This document shows positions 43,378 through 51,194 of a stretch of 64,000 nucleotides of DNA, piece after piece. The notes beneath the pieces were generated by a model. That model did not search any database. It was not told where the DNA came from and saw nothing but the letters and a program-made list of their open reading frames with translations. Each line of letters opens with the position of its first letter. Position 1 is the stretch's first letter. Origin of the DNA: Streptomyces colonosanans (lineage in GTDB: Bacteria; Actinomycetota; Actinomycetes; Streptomycetales; Streptomycetaceae); assembly GCF_001866645.1 (NCBI RefSeq), contig NZ_MLYP01000049.1, positions 62,001 to 126,000 on the forward strand, written 5' to 3'. The translations under genes were made by a program, and so were the position numbers.

Positions 43378-44577
43378 TCAGAGGGCGCAGCTGTCGCTGC
43401 CTACCTGCTGGTTCGCCGTACGCCCCTTGGCGATGTCTTCCCGGATCTCGTCCGCGGTGAGCGCGTACCCGGTGTTGGCGTCCTTGAGAGACTTCGCGAA
43501 GACCACCCCGTAGACCCTGCCGTCGGGTGTGAGCAGCGGGCCGCCGGAGTTGCCCTGGCGGACGGTCGCGTACAGCGAGTACACATCGCGGCGGACCGTG
43601 CCGCGGTGGTAGATGTCGGGGCCGTCGGGCGTGATCCGGCCGCGGACACGCGCGGGCTGGACGTCGTACGACCCGTTCTCCGGGAAGCCGGCGACGATCG
43701 CGTCATTGCCGCCGACCGCGTCCGTGGACGTGAACTTCAGCACCGGCGCGTTCAGGTCCGGCACGTCCAGTACCGCGATGTCGCGCCGCCAGTCGTAGAG
43801 CACGACCTTGGCGTCGTACTTCCTGCCCACGCCGCCTATCTGCACGGTGGGCTCGTCGACCCCGCCGACGACGTGTGCGTTCGTCATCACGCGGCGGGTG
43901 CCGAAGACGAAGCCGGTGCCTTCGAGGACCTTGCTGCAGCTCTGCGCGGTGCCTATGACCTTGACGATGGACTGCTGTGCGCGAATGGCGGCCGCGCTTG
44001 TCGCGAGGGCCGGGTCGGGCGGCTGGACCTCGGTGATGGGTTCGTTCGCGAACGGGCTGAAGACCTGCGGGAACCCGTTCTGTGCGAGGACCGAGGAGAA
44101 GTCCGCGAACCAGTTGTCGGCCCGCGCGGGCAGGACGCGGGAGACACCGAGGAGCACCTTGGAGCCGCGGACCTCCTTGCCGAGCGTCGGCAGGGTCGTA
44201 CCGGCGAGGGCCGAGCCGATCAGCCAGGCGACCAGGAGCATAGCCACCACGTTGACGAGGGCGCCGCCCGTGGCGTCCAGGGCGCGGGCCGGGGACCAGG
44301 TGATGTACCGGCGGAGCTTGTTGCCGAGGTGAGTGGTGAGGGCCTGGCCGACGGACGCACAGACGATCACGACGATGACGGCGACCACCGCGACGGCCGT
44401 GCTCACCTCCTGATCGCCCGTCACCTTGTCCCAGATGAAGGGGAGCAGATAGACCGCGACCAGGCCGCCTCCCAGGAAGCCGATCACCGACAGGATGCCC
44501 ACGACGAAGCCCTGGCGAAAGCCGACGATCGCGAACCACACGGCAGCGACCAGCAACAGGATGTCCAGCACGTTCAC
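43378..44577 (-). CDS. marP: MarP-like membrane serine protease (CvpA + trypsin domains)
   Basis: A 399-residue membrane protease. Residues 1-150 hold four hydrophobic helices of CvpA type (NVLDILLLVAAVWFAIVGFR, VVAMLLVAWLIGSALAG). The extracytoplasmic chymotrypsin-like domain has the triad His in MTNAHVVGG (about 235), Asp in RRDIAVLDV (about 266) and Ser in VRQGNSGGPLL (about 343). It corresponds to the periplasmic acid-resistance protease MarP of M. tuberculosis, also found before a NUDIX gene and nth. The GTG at 44577 (NVLDIL) is the natural start; upstream codons are Arg-rich and not membrane-like. Confidence 0.93.
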   Translation of the reverse strand: MNVLDILLLVAAVWFAIVGFRQGFVVGILSVIGFLGGGLVAVYLLPFIWDKVTGDQEVSTAVAVVAVIVVIVCASVGQALTTHLGNKLRRYITWSPARALDATGGALVNVVAMLLVAWLIGSALAGTTLPTLGKEVRGSKVLLGVSRVLPARADNWFADFSSVLAQNGFPQVFSPFANEPITEVQPPDPALATSAAAIRAQQSIVKVIGTAQSCSKVLEGTGFVFGTRRVMTNAHVVGGVDEPTVQIGGVGRKYDAKVVLYDWRRDIAVLDVPDLNAPVLKFTSTDAVGGNDAIVAGFPENGSYDVQPARVRGRITPDGPDIYHRGTVRRDVYSLYATVRQGNSGGPLLTPDGRVYGVVFAKSLKDANTGYALTADEIREDIAKGRTANQQVGSDSCAL

Positions 44578-44696
44578 TGCGTCAAGCCTCGCCTCGTCAC
44601 TTTCCGGTCGCCGTCGCCAGGCCGGGGCTTCGGCCCGCCGAGCGGTGGCCGTGGGGCACGGCGTCCCCCCCAACACACAGCACGGTGGTCACCCTG

Positions 44697-45416
44697 TCAT
44701 GACCGCCAGTCGAGCGGGACCTGCTTATCGCGGTCCCAGGGGCGTTCCCAGCCCGCGTAGTGCAGCAACCGGTCGATGACTCCGGCCGTGAACCCCCAGA
44801 CGACGGCCGATTCGACCAGGAATGCCGGACCTCGGTAGCCGCTGGGATGGACGGTGGTGACTCTGTTGCCCGGGTCCGTGAGATCTGCCACGGGGACGGT
44901 GAAGACCCGCGCCGTCTCGTTCGGATCGACGACGCCCACCGGGCTCTTCTCCCGCCACCAGCCGAGGACGGGCGTCACGACGAAGCCGCTGACCGGGATG
45001 TAGAGCTTGGGGAGCACACCGAAGAGCTGGACGCCGCCAGGGTCGAGTCCGGTCTCCTCCTCGGCCTCGCGGAGCGCTGCCCGCAGCGGCCCCCCGGCCT
45101 TCGGGTCGCCGTCCTCCGGATCGAGGGCGCCACCGGGGAAGGAGGGCTGCCCGGCGTGCGAGCGCAGCGAACTGGCACGCTCCATCAGCAGCAGCTCGGG
45201 GCCGCGGTCGCCCTCACCGAGCAGGATCAGCACGGCCGACTGGCGCCCCGCGCCGTTCTCCGGCGGCAGGAAGCGGCTGAGCTGGAGCGGCTCGACGCTC
45301 TCCACGACCCGGACAACCGGGTCGAGCCAGCCGGGCAGGCCCTCCGTACTCAGCCGCTGTCGCCCACTGCCCATGCCCATGCCGCTGATCCGGCCCGTAT
45401 CGCTCGCGTGCGTCAT
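44697..45416 (-). CDS. NUDIX hydrolase, CoA pyrophosphatase-like
   Basis: A 239-residue NUDIX enzyme. The box is visible as GGALDPEDGD..AALREAEEETGL (G-x5-E-x7-REUxEExGU in modified spacing), and the preceding MERASSLRSHAGQPSFPG matches the UPF0035 signature of CoA pyrophosphatases. It probably cleaves CoA or CoA esters to phosphopantetheine and ADP. The ATG at 45416 with GGGGG upstream is chosen; GTG at 45422 is two codons longer. It lies upstream of marP, same strand, in the order kept in mycobacteria. Confidence 0.88.
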   Translation of the reverse strand: MTHASDTGRISGMGMGSGRQRLSTEGLPGWLDPVVRVVESVEPLQLSRFLPPENGAGRQSAVLILLGEGDRGPELLLMERASSLRSHAGQPSFPGGALDPEDGDPKAGGPLRAALREAEEETGLDPGGVQLFGVLPKLYIPVSGFVVTPVLGWWREKSPVGVVDPNETARVFTVPVADLTDPGNRVTTVHPSGYRGPAFLVESAVVWGFTAGVIDRLLHYAGWERPWDRDKQVPLDWRS

Positions 45417-45552
45417 AGCCACCCCCGTTCTGCCGATCCCAACGCCCGCGGGGGCCCGGATCGTTCCGCAAGTCCCTCGAGTGGGTGTCCCATCCCGCCG
45501 TCCACCGGGAGCCGTCCTCTTCCCGGGCGCCGCACGGGCCCGCGTCCGCGCC

Positions 45553-46704
45553 TCACCGGGCCCCCAGCGGCGGGGCCGGTTTGCCTCCCGCGTCGAGGTA
45601 CGCCTGCGGTGGCTTGAGGCGCTGACCCGGAAAGCCGCCCTTCTCGTACTTCAGCAGCTTCTTGGCCTTTTCGGGGTCGGTCTCGCCCTCGCCGTACGCC
45701 GGGCAGAGCGGGGCGATCGGGCAGGCGCCGCAGGCAGGCTTGCGGGCGTGGCAGATGCGGCGGCCGTGGAAGATCACGTAGTGCGAGAGCATGGTCCACT
45801 CGCTCTTGGGGAAGAGTGCGCCGACCGCCGCCTCGATCTTGTCCGGGTCGGTCTCGTCGCTCCACTGCCAGCGGCGGACGAGCCGCTGGAAGTGCGTGTC
45901 CACGGTGAGGCCTGGCCGGCCGAAGGCGTTGCCGAGCACGACGAAGGCGGTCTTGCGGCCGACGCCGGGCAGCTTGACGAGGTCCTCCAGACGGCCGGGG
46001 ACCTCGCCGCCGAACTGCTCCACCAAGGCCTTGGAGAGCCCTATCACCGACTTGGTCTTGGCCCGGAAGAAGCCGGTCGGACGCAGGATCTCCTCGACCT
46101 CCTCCGGGTTGGCCGCGGCGAGGTCCTCGGGGGTGGGGTACCTGGCGAAGAGCGCCGGGGTGGTCTGGTTCACCCGCAGGTCGGTGGTCTGCGCGGACAG
46201 GACGGTCGCGACGATCAGCTGGAAGGGGTTCTCGAAGTCCAGCTCCGGGTGGGCGTACGGGTACACCTCGGCGAGCTCGCGGTTGATCCGGCGGGCCCTG
46301 CGGACCAGGGCGGTACGGGACTCGTTCCTCGCGGGCTTGACGGCGATGGTCTTCGCCGGAGCGACGCCCTTGACGGTGACTGCGGCGTCCTTGGCGGCCT
46401 CCACCGAAGCAGGCCTTCCGCCCGAAGCGGTCTTCCGGGCTGTGGCCTTCTTCGCCGCGGGCTTCGCCGGCGCGGGCTTCGCCGGCGCGGGCTTCTTGGG
46501 GGTGGCCGTGGTCTTCTCGGAGGCGGACTTCTTCGCGACGGCCTTCTTGGCAGGGCGCTTCGCCGCCGCCTCCTCGGGCGCCGTTTTCACCGCCTTTGCC
46601 GGTTTTCCACCTCCGCCAGAGCCCTGTTCGCCCACAGCGGAATCACGACGTGCAACCACCCGCCCAGCCCCCTTGACCTGTGTTCTCACCGGCGATTTGG
46701 ACAC
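45553..46704 (-). CDS. nth: endonuclease III with long basic N-terminal extension
   Basis: A 383-residue DNA glycosylase/AP lyase for oxidised pyrimidines. The core (about 130-350) has the helix-hairpin-helix LPGVGRKTAFVVLGNAFG with the catalytic Lys (about 249), the Asp in VDTHF (about 268) and an intact 4Fe-4S set C-x6-C-x2-C-x5-C (CHARKPACGACPIAPLC). The first ~125 residues are an AKP-rich, histone-H1-like extension (AKKAVAKKSASEK, KPAPAKPAPAKP) absent from E. coli Nth. It probably aids DNA binding. Later starts would shorten the extension; it is strongly coding-biased throughout, so I keep it. Confidence 0.93.
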   Translation of the reverse strand: MSKSPVRTQVKGAGRVVARRDSAVGEQGSGGGGKPAKAVKTAPEEAAAKRPAKKAVAKKSASEKTTATPKKPAPAKPAPAKPAAKKATARKTASGGRPASVEAAKDAAVTVKGVAPAKTIAVKPARNESRTALVRRARRINRELAEVYPYAHPELDFENPFQLIVATVLSAQTTDLRVNQTTPALFARYPTPEDLAAANPEEVEEILRPTGFFRAKTKSVIGLSKALVEQFGGEVPGRLEDLVKLPGVGRKTAFVVLGNAFGRPGLTVDTHFQRLVRRWQWSDETDPDKIEAAVGALFPKSEWTMLSHYVIFHGRRICHARKPACGACPIAPLCPAYGEGETDPEKAKKLLKYEKGGFPGQRLKPPQAYLDAGGKPAPPLGAR

Positions 46705-46806
46705 TCGGCCAGCCTAAGGCCAGGCGCCGAGATCCGCTCTGGACCTGGAAGATCAGCCCCCAATTGGCCCCCTGCCGCATCCCGCGGCACACGGGTGCGG
46801 CATCCT

Positions 46807-46820
46807 TGTGACAGATCACA
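46807..46820. promoter_or_regulatory. Crp-like operator upstream of crp
   Basis: TGTGACAGATCACA is a palindromic match to the Crp half-sites TGTGA/TCACA, spaced by four bases rather than the six of E. coli. It also fits GTG-N6-CAC. Lying about 90 bases before the crp start, it suggests autoregulation. Confidence 0.65.
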
Positions 46821-46843
46821 CTGTTTGGACCGTCCGGCAAAAT

Positions 46844-46884
46844 GGGGAACACGGTCCCCTGGTAGACGGGGGAACAAGATCCCC
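46844..46884 (+). repeat. two 16-bp dyad repeats in the crp leader
   Basis: GGGGAACACGGTCCCC (46844-46859) and GGGGAACAAGATCCCC (46869-46884) are near-identical, each with dyad symmetry, placed 25 bases apart (start to start) between the Crp-like site and the ribosome site. Confidence 0.6.
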
Positions 46885-46910
46885 TGAGCAGGTCGACAAG
46901 GAGAGAACTC

Positions 46911-47585
46911 GTGGACGACGTTCTGCGGCGCGCCCCGCTTTTCGCGGCGCTCGATGACGAGCAGGCCGCGGAGCTGCGCGCCTCCATGAGTGAGGTGACC
47001 CTCGCCCGCGGCGACTCGCTGTTCCACGAGGGTGACCCCGGTGACCGCCTTTACGTGGTCATGGACGGCAAAGTCAAGCTGCACCGTGCCTCACCCGACG
47101 GCCGCGAGAACATGCTGGCGGTGCTCGGCCCCGGTGAGCTGATCGGCGAGCTGTCACTGTTCGACCCGGGTCCGCGTACGGCGACGGCGACCGCGCTGAC
47201 CGAGGTCAAGCTGCTGGGCCTGGGGCACGGCGACCTCCAGCCCTGGCTGAACGCGCGGCCCGAGGTGGCCGCCGCACTGCTGCGCGCCGTCGCCCGGCGC
47301 CTGCGCAAGACCAACGACCAGATGTCCGACCTGGTCTTCTCGGATGTGCCCGGCCGTGTGGCCCGCGCGCTGCTGGACCTCTCGCGGCGGTTCGGCGTGC
47401 AGTCCGAGGAGGGCATCCACGTCGTGCACGACCTCACGCAGGAGGAACTGGCCCAGCTGGTCGGTGCCTCGCGTGAGACGGTCAACAAGGCCCTGGCGGA
47501 CTTCGCCGGGCGTGGGTGGCTGCGTCTGGAGGCGCGCGCCGTGATCCTGCTGGATGTGGAGCGACTGGCGAAGCGGTCGCGCTGA
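46911..47585 (+). CDS. crp: cAMP receptor protein
   Basis: A 224-residue CRP/FNR regulator. The cyclic-nucleotide domain (about 10-125) has FHEGDPGDRLYVVMDGKVKL, the cNMP-binding segment PGELIGELSLFDPGPRTATA, and the long C helix. The HTH_Crp domain (about 150-215) has LTQEELAQLVGASRETVNKA. Streptomyces Crp controls germination, early growth and many antibiotic clusters. GTG at 46911 follows AAGGAGAG. The upstream Crp-like palindrome suggests self-control. It is divergent from nth, as in mycobacteria. Confidence 0.96.
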   Translation: MDDVLRRAPLFAALDDEQAAELRASMSEVTLARGDSLFHEGDPGDRLYVVMDGKVKLHRASPDGRENMLAVLGPGELIGELSLFDPGPRTATATALTEVKLLGLGHGDLQPWLNARPEVAAALLRAVARRLRKTNDQMSDLVFSDVPGRVARALLDLSRRFGVQSEEGIHVVHDLTQEELAQLVGASRETVNKALADFAGRGWLRLEARAVILLDVERLAKRSR

Positions 47586-47610
47586 CGCGCGGTCCCGGCC
47601 TCACGACCAC

Positions 47611-47644
47611 GGGTCCCGTTCTCCGAGGAGGCGGGGCCCTTTGT
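47611..47644 (+). terminator. terminator after crp
   Basis: GGGTCCCG.. pairs with ..CGGGGCCC, with an inner CTCC/GGAG pairing, followed by TTTGT. It lies 26 bases beyond the crp stop. Confidence 0.8.
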
Positions 47645-47689
47645 CGTTGCCGTCCCCGGGTTCCGTCCCGGAACCCGGGGACGGCAACG
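47645..47689. repeat. perfect 20-bp inverted repeat
   Basis: CGTTGCCGTCCCCGGGTTCC (47645-47664) and its exact reverse complement (47670-47689), with a 5-base loop, immediately follow the crp terminator. It may be a second terminator. CATCCTTTTCC follows. Confidence 0.85.
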
Positions 47690-47760
47690 ACATCCTTTTC
47701 CCCGAGGCCGGACGCCGATATTGCCTTGGCGCGACCGCAACGAGCTGACACAGTCGCCGA

Positions 47761-48588
47761 ATGGTCAGCACACCGCTTCACGATGGGCGGGGCAGGAGCC
47801 TCGACTCCCAGGGATACATCCGGCGTGAGGGCGCTCTCGGGCTGGTTCCCGAGGCCTTCGGGCCCGTCGTCGATGCCGCCCGCGCACGGCTTCTCGGCGT
47901 CTTCGGGACGCGGATGACCGGCGCATACCTCTACGGGTCGATTCCGCGCGGCACCGCGCGCGTGGGGCGCAGCGATCTCGATCTGCTGGTCGTGCTGCGT
48001 GAGGAGCCCACCGAGGCGGACCACGGCGACGTCCGTGCGCTCGGGGAGGCGCTCGGCGAGGATTTCCGGCAGATCGACGGCGTGGGAACGCTCCTGTTCA
48101 GCCGTGCGCGGCTGCTGAGCGATCTGGAGACCTACGACCTGGGGTGGTTCGTGGCCTGCCTGTGCACTTCTCTGGTGGGCGAGGACCTCGCCCGGTACCT
48201 GCCGCGCTACCGGCCCGATTCGCGCCTCGCCCGCGAGACGAACGGAGACCTTGCGCTGCACCTGGAGCGCTGGCGCACACGGATCCCCGAAGCGGTCACC
48301 GAGGAGGCCCGCCGCACCCTCGTACGCGGTGTCTCCCGCCATCTCGTCCGCACGGGTTTCACCCTCGTCATGCCGCGCTGGAACGGCTGGACCAGCGACC
48401 TGGCGGAGATGGCGGAGGTGTTCGCCGCGTACTACCCCGAACGGGCCGACCAGCTGCGCGCGGCGGCGGTCCTCGGCCACGAGCCGAACGGCGATCCGGC
48501 CGTCCTGCGATCGTACGTCGACGATCTCGGCCCCTGGCTCGCCGAGGAATACGCGCGCGTGCACGGCGTGAAGGCGCCGCGTCCCTAG
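47761..48588 (+). CDS. nucleotidyltransferase, aminoglycoside adenylyltransferase-like
   Basis: A 275-residue protein of the polymerase-beta nucleotidyltransferase superfamily. The catalytic motif is AYLYGSIPRGTARVGRSDLD followed by LLVV (GS-x10-DxD; Asp pair at about residues 72-74). The remainder is helical with conserved HLVRTGFTLVMPR and ARYLPRY. The family includes antibiotic adenylyltransferases and uncharacterised MNT/KNT-like enzymes, and the substrate cannot be told. The ATG at 47761 has no strong ribosome site. The stop TAG overlaps the converging MBL gene's stop by four bases. Confidence 0.75.
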   Translation: MVSTPLHDGRGRSLDSQGYIRREGALGLVPEAFGPVVDAARARLLGVFGTRMTGAYLYGSIPRGTARVGRSDLDLLVVLREEPTEADHGDVRALGEALGEDFRQIDGVGTLLFSRARLLSDLETYDLGWFVACLCTSLVGEDLARYLPRYRPDSRLARETNGDLALHLERWRTRIPEAVTEEARRTLVRGVSRHLVRTGFTLVMPRWNGWTSDLAEMAEVFAAYYPERADQLRAAAVLGHEPNGDPAVLRSYVDDLGPWLAEEYARVHGVKAPRP

Positions 48589-49415
48589 ATCAGCCCGTGC
48601 TCCCCCAGGTACTCCAGTTGCGCCCGTACCGACAGCTCGGCCGCCGGCCACAGGGAGCGGTCCACCTCCGCGTACACGTGGGCCACGACCTCGTCCGGCG
48701 TGCTGTGGCCGTTCTCGACCGCCGTCTCCACCTGGGCGAGGCGGTGGGCGCGGTGGGCCAGGTAGTACTCCATGGCGCCCTGGGCGTCCTCCAGGACGGG
48801 CCCGTGGCCGGGGAGCACGGTGTGGACGCCGTCGTCGACGGTGAGCGACCTGAGGCGACGCAGGGAGTCCAGGTAGTCCCCGAGGCGACCGTCCGGGTGG
48901 GCCACGACCGTCGTGCCGCGGCCCAGGATGGTGTCGCCGGTCAGGACGGCCCGGTCGGCCGGGAGGTGGAAGCAGAGGGAGTCCGCGGTGTGGCCGGGCG
49001 TCGACACGACGCGCAGTTCCAGGCCGCCGACCGTGACGACGTCCCCGTGGCCCAGCCCTTCGTCGCCGAGCCGGAGCGCCGGATCCAGCGCACGCACTTT
49101 CGTGTCCGTCAGCTCGGCGAACCGTGCGGCGCCCTCGGCGTGGTCGGCGTGGCCGTGCGTGAGCAGGGTGAGCGCGATCCGCTTGCCGGACTTCTCCGCC
49201 GTGTCGATCACGGTGCGCAGGTGCCCGTCGTCGAGCGGGCCGGGGTCGATCACCACCGCCAGGTCGGACCCGGGCTCGGAGACGATCCACGTGTTGGTGC
49301 CGTCGAGGGTCATCGCCGACGCGTTGGGCGCGAGGACGTTCACGGCGCGCGCGGTGGCCGGACCCGAGAGAACCCCGCCGCGCGGCTGGCCGGGGAGGGC
49401 TGCGGCGTCCGTCAT
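48585..49415 (-). CDS. MBL-fold metallohydrolase
   Basis: A 276-residue metallo-beta-lactamase-fold hydrolase. The metal motif is THGHADHAEGA (about residues 86-96), with further ligands in STPGHTADS, LTGDTILG and LPGHGP. A C-terminal helical domain (AHRLAQVETAVENGHSTPDE) resembles that of LACTB2-like endoribonucleases or glyoxalase-II-like enzymes. It lies 25 bases downstream of a NUDIX gene on the same strand, the arrangement kept around crp in actinobacteria. The substrate is uncertain. Confidence 0.9.
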   Translation of the reverse strand: MTDAAALPGQPRGGVLSGPATARAVNVLAPNASAMTLDGTNTWIVSEPGSDLAVVIDPGPLDDGHLRTVIDTAEKSGKRIALTLLTHGHADHAEGAARFAELTDTKVRALDPALRLGDEGLGHGDVVTVGGLELRVVSTPGHTADSLCFHLPADRAVLTGDTILGRGTTVVAHPDGRLGDYLDSLRRLRSLTVDDGVHTVLPGHGPVLEDAQGAMEYYLAHRAHRLAQVETAVENGHSTPDEVVAHVYAEVDRSLWPAAELSVRAQLEYLGEHGLI

Positions 49416-49440
49416 ACGGGGGCACCTTCCGTCGCGTCGG

Positions 49441-50310
49441 TCATGCGGTCGCTCCGCCCGTCGGGATGTGCTTGGTGAACTCGTCGTGGCCGGGCCAGGC
49501 CAGCACGATCTCGTCGTTCTCCAGACGGGCCTTGGCCAGGACCGGGGTCAGATCACGGGCGGGCGCCGCCTTCAGCGTCTCGGCGGCGCTCGCGTACGGG
49601 ATCAGCTGGCGCAGGGTCGCGATGGTGGGGGGCATCATCAGCAGTTCGCCCTCGTCGTACAGGGCGGCCGCCTGAACCGGGCGGATCCACACCGTGCGGT
49701 CGGCCTCCGTGGAGGCGTTGCGCGTGCGCTGACCCACCGGAAGGGCGGCCACGAAGAACCATGTGTCGTAGCGGCGGGTCTCGAACTCCGGGGTGATCCA
49801 GCGGGTCCAGGCGCCGAGCAGGTCGGAGCGCAGCACGAGTCCCCTGCGGTCGAGGAACTCGGCGAACGAGAGGTCACGGGCGACCAGCGCCGCGCGATCC
49901 GTCTCCCAGTCCGCGCCCGTGATGTCGCCGATCACCGTCTGCGGGGTGGGGCCGGCAAGCAGGACGCCGGCCTCCTCGTACGTCTCCCGGACTGCGGCGC
50001 AGACGATGGCCTGGGCGGACGTCTCATCGACACCGAGGCGGTGCGCCCACCACGCGCGCGTGGGCCCCGCCCAGCCGATCCGGAGGTCGTGGTCGCGGGG
50101 GTCCACTCCGCCGCCCGGATAGGCGTACGCGCCTCCGGCGAAGGCCATGGAGGCGCGTCTGCGCAGCATGTGGACGGCGGGGGCGCCGTCGGTGTCCTTG
50201 AGGAGCATGACGGTGGCCGCGCGTTTCGGGGTGACCGGGGTGAGCGTGCCCTCCGCAAGTGCGCGGATACGCTCTGGCCACTCCGGTGGAAACCACTGCC
50301 CATTCGCCAT
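49441..50310 (-). CDS. NUDIX hydrolase
   Basis: A 289-residue NUDIX protein. The N-terminal part has AATVMLLKDTDGAPAVHMLR, then FAGGAYAYPGGGVDPRDHD. The NUDIX box is shifted to AAVRETYEEAGVLLAGP (REx2EEAG core). A long insert between the strands and a C-terminal MMPPTIATLRQL segment are typical of the actinobacterial subgroup located beside an MBL gene. The substrate is unknown, perhaps an acyl-CoA or nucleotide sugar. ATG at 50310; same operon as the MBL gene. Confidence 0.86.
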   Translation of the reverse strand: MANGQWFPPEWPERIRALAEGTLTPVTPKRAATVMLLKDTDGAPAVHMLRRRASMAFAGGAYAYPGGGVDPRDHDLRIGWAGPTRAWWAHRLGVDETSAQAIVCAAVRETYEEAGVLLAGPTPQTVIGDITGADWETDRAALVARDLSFAEFLDRRGLVLRSDLLGAWTRWITPEFETRRYDTWFFVAALPVGQRTRNASTEADRTVWIRPVQAAALYDEGELLMMPPTIATLRQLIPYASAAETLKAAPARDLTPVLAKARLENDEIVLAWPGHDEFTKHIPTGGATA

Positions 50311-50429
50311 GGGCGGAGGCTATCCCGTAGTAAGTGAATGTTCGAGAGGCGGTGATCACCTTCTCCGGGGAGGCCGCCGGCCGCTCCGAGAGGAGCCGTG
50401 GCGAGGCGGCCGCGCCCCGGAGTGTGCGT

Positions 50430-50897
50430 CTACGCCTCCGTCAGCTCCACCTGGATCTCCACCTCGACCGGCGCGTCCAGCGGGAGCACCGCCACGCCGA
50501 CCGCGCTGCGGGCGTGCACGCCCTTGTCGCCGAGGACCTCGGCCAGCAGCTCGCTGGCGCCGTTGACGACACCCGGCTGGCCCGTGAAGTCGGAAGCCGA
50601 CGCGACGAAGCCCACGACCTTCACCACGCGCGCGATGCGGTCCAGGTCACCCGCCACGGACTTCACCGCGGCAAGCGCGTTCAGGGCGCACGTACGGGCC
50701 AGTTCCTTGCCTTCCTCGGCGGTGACCTCGGCCCCCACCTTGCCGGTGACCGGAAGCTTGCCGTCCACCATCGGCAGCTGGCCGGCGGTGTACACATACA
50801 CGCCGGACTGCACGGCGGGCTGGTAGGCGGCGAGAGGCGGTACGACCTCCGGCAGCGTCAGCCCCAGTTCGACGAGGCGGGACTCGACCGCGCTCAT
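50430..50897 (-). CDS. RidA family protein (YjgF/UK114-like)
   Basis: A 155-residue member of the RidA superfamily. The core shows YVYTAGQLPMVDGKLPVTGK, CALNALAAVKSVAGDLD and VGVAVLPLDAPVEVEIQVEL. RidA enzymes deaminate reactive enamine/imine intermediates. The canonical catalytic Arg of the RidA subfamily is not seen in the final R-A-x-V segment (HARSAVGVA does contain Arg-Ser-Ala), so it may belong to one of the Rid1-7 subgroups. Its ATG overlaps the stop of the DUF4177 gene. Confidence 0.86.
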   Translation of the reverse strand: MSAVESRLVELGLTLPEVVPPLAAYQPAVQSGVYVYTAGQLPMVDGKLPVTGKVGAEVTAEEGKELARTCALNALAAVKSVAGDLDRIARVVKVVGFVASASDFTGQPGVVNGASELLAEVLGDKGVHARSAVGVAVLPLDAPVEVEIQVELTEA

Positions 50898-51055
50898 GCC
50901 TGCTTCTCCCGCTTCAGGTAAGCAACCAGCTGTTCGGGGTTGTTCGGCCCGGGCACGACCTGGACGAGCTCCCAGCCGTCCTCGCCCCAGGTGTCCAGAA
51001 TCTGCTTCGTGGCGTGGACGAGCAGCGGCACAGTAGCGTATTCCCACTTGGTCAT
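50894..51055 (-). CDS. DUF4177 small protein
   Basis: A 53-residue protein, MTKWEYATVPLLVHATKQIL followed by DTWGEDGWELVQVVPGP and ending YLKREKQA. This is the DUF4177 pattern (WEY..V.....LN..G..GWELV.V). Its TGA overlaps the ridA ATG, so the two are translationally coupled. The function is unknown. It is divergent from the ArsA pair. Confidence 0.85.
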   Translation of the reverse strand: MTKWEYATVPLLVHATKQILDTWGEDGWELVQVVPGPNNPEQLVAYLKREKQA

Positions 51056-51194
51056 GGGCCGACTGTAGCCCCTGCGCCATGCAGGTCATGGGGCCGACCA
51101 TGCCCACCGGTGCGACTGCTGCGAGTCCGACCGCGGAGGCCGTTGTCCACAGCCTCCCGCGTAGCCCGCACGCGGACTGGTTAGGCTCGAAGGC

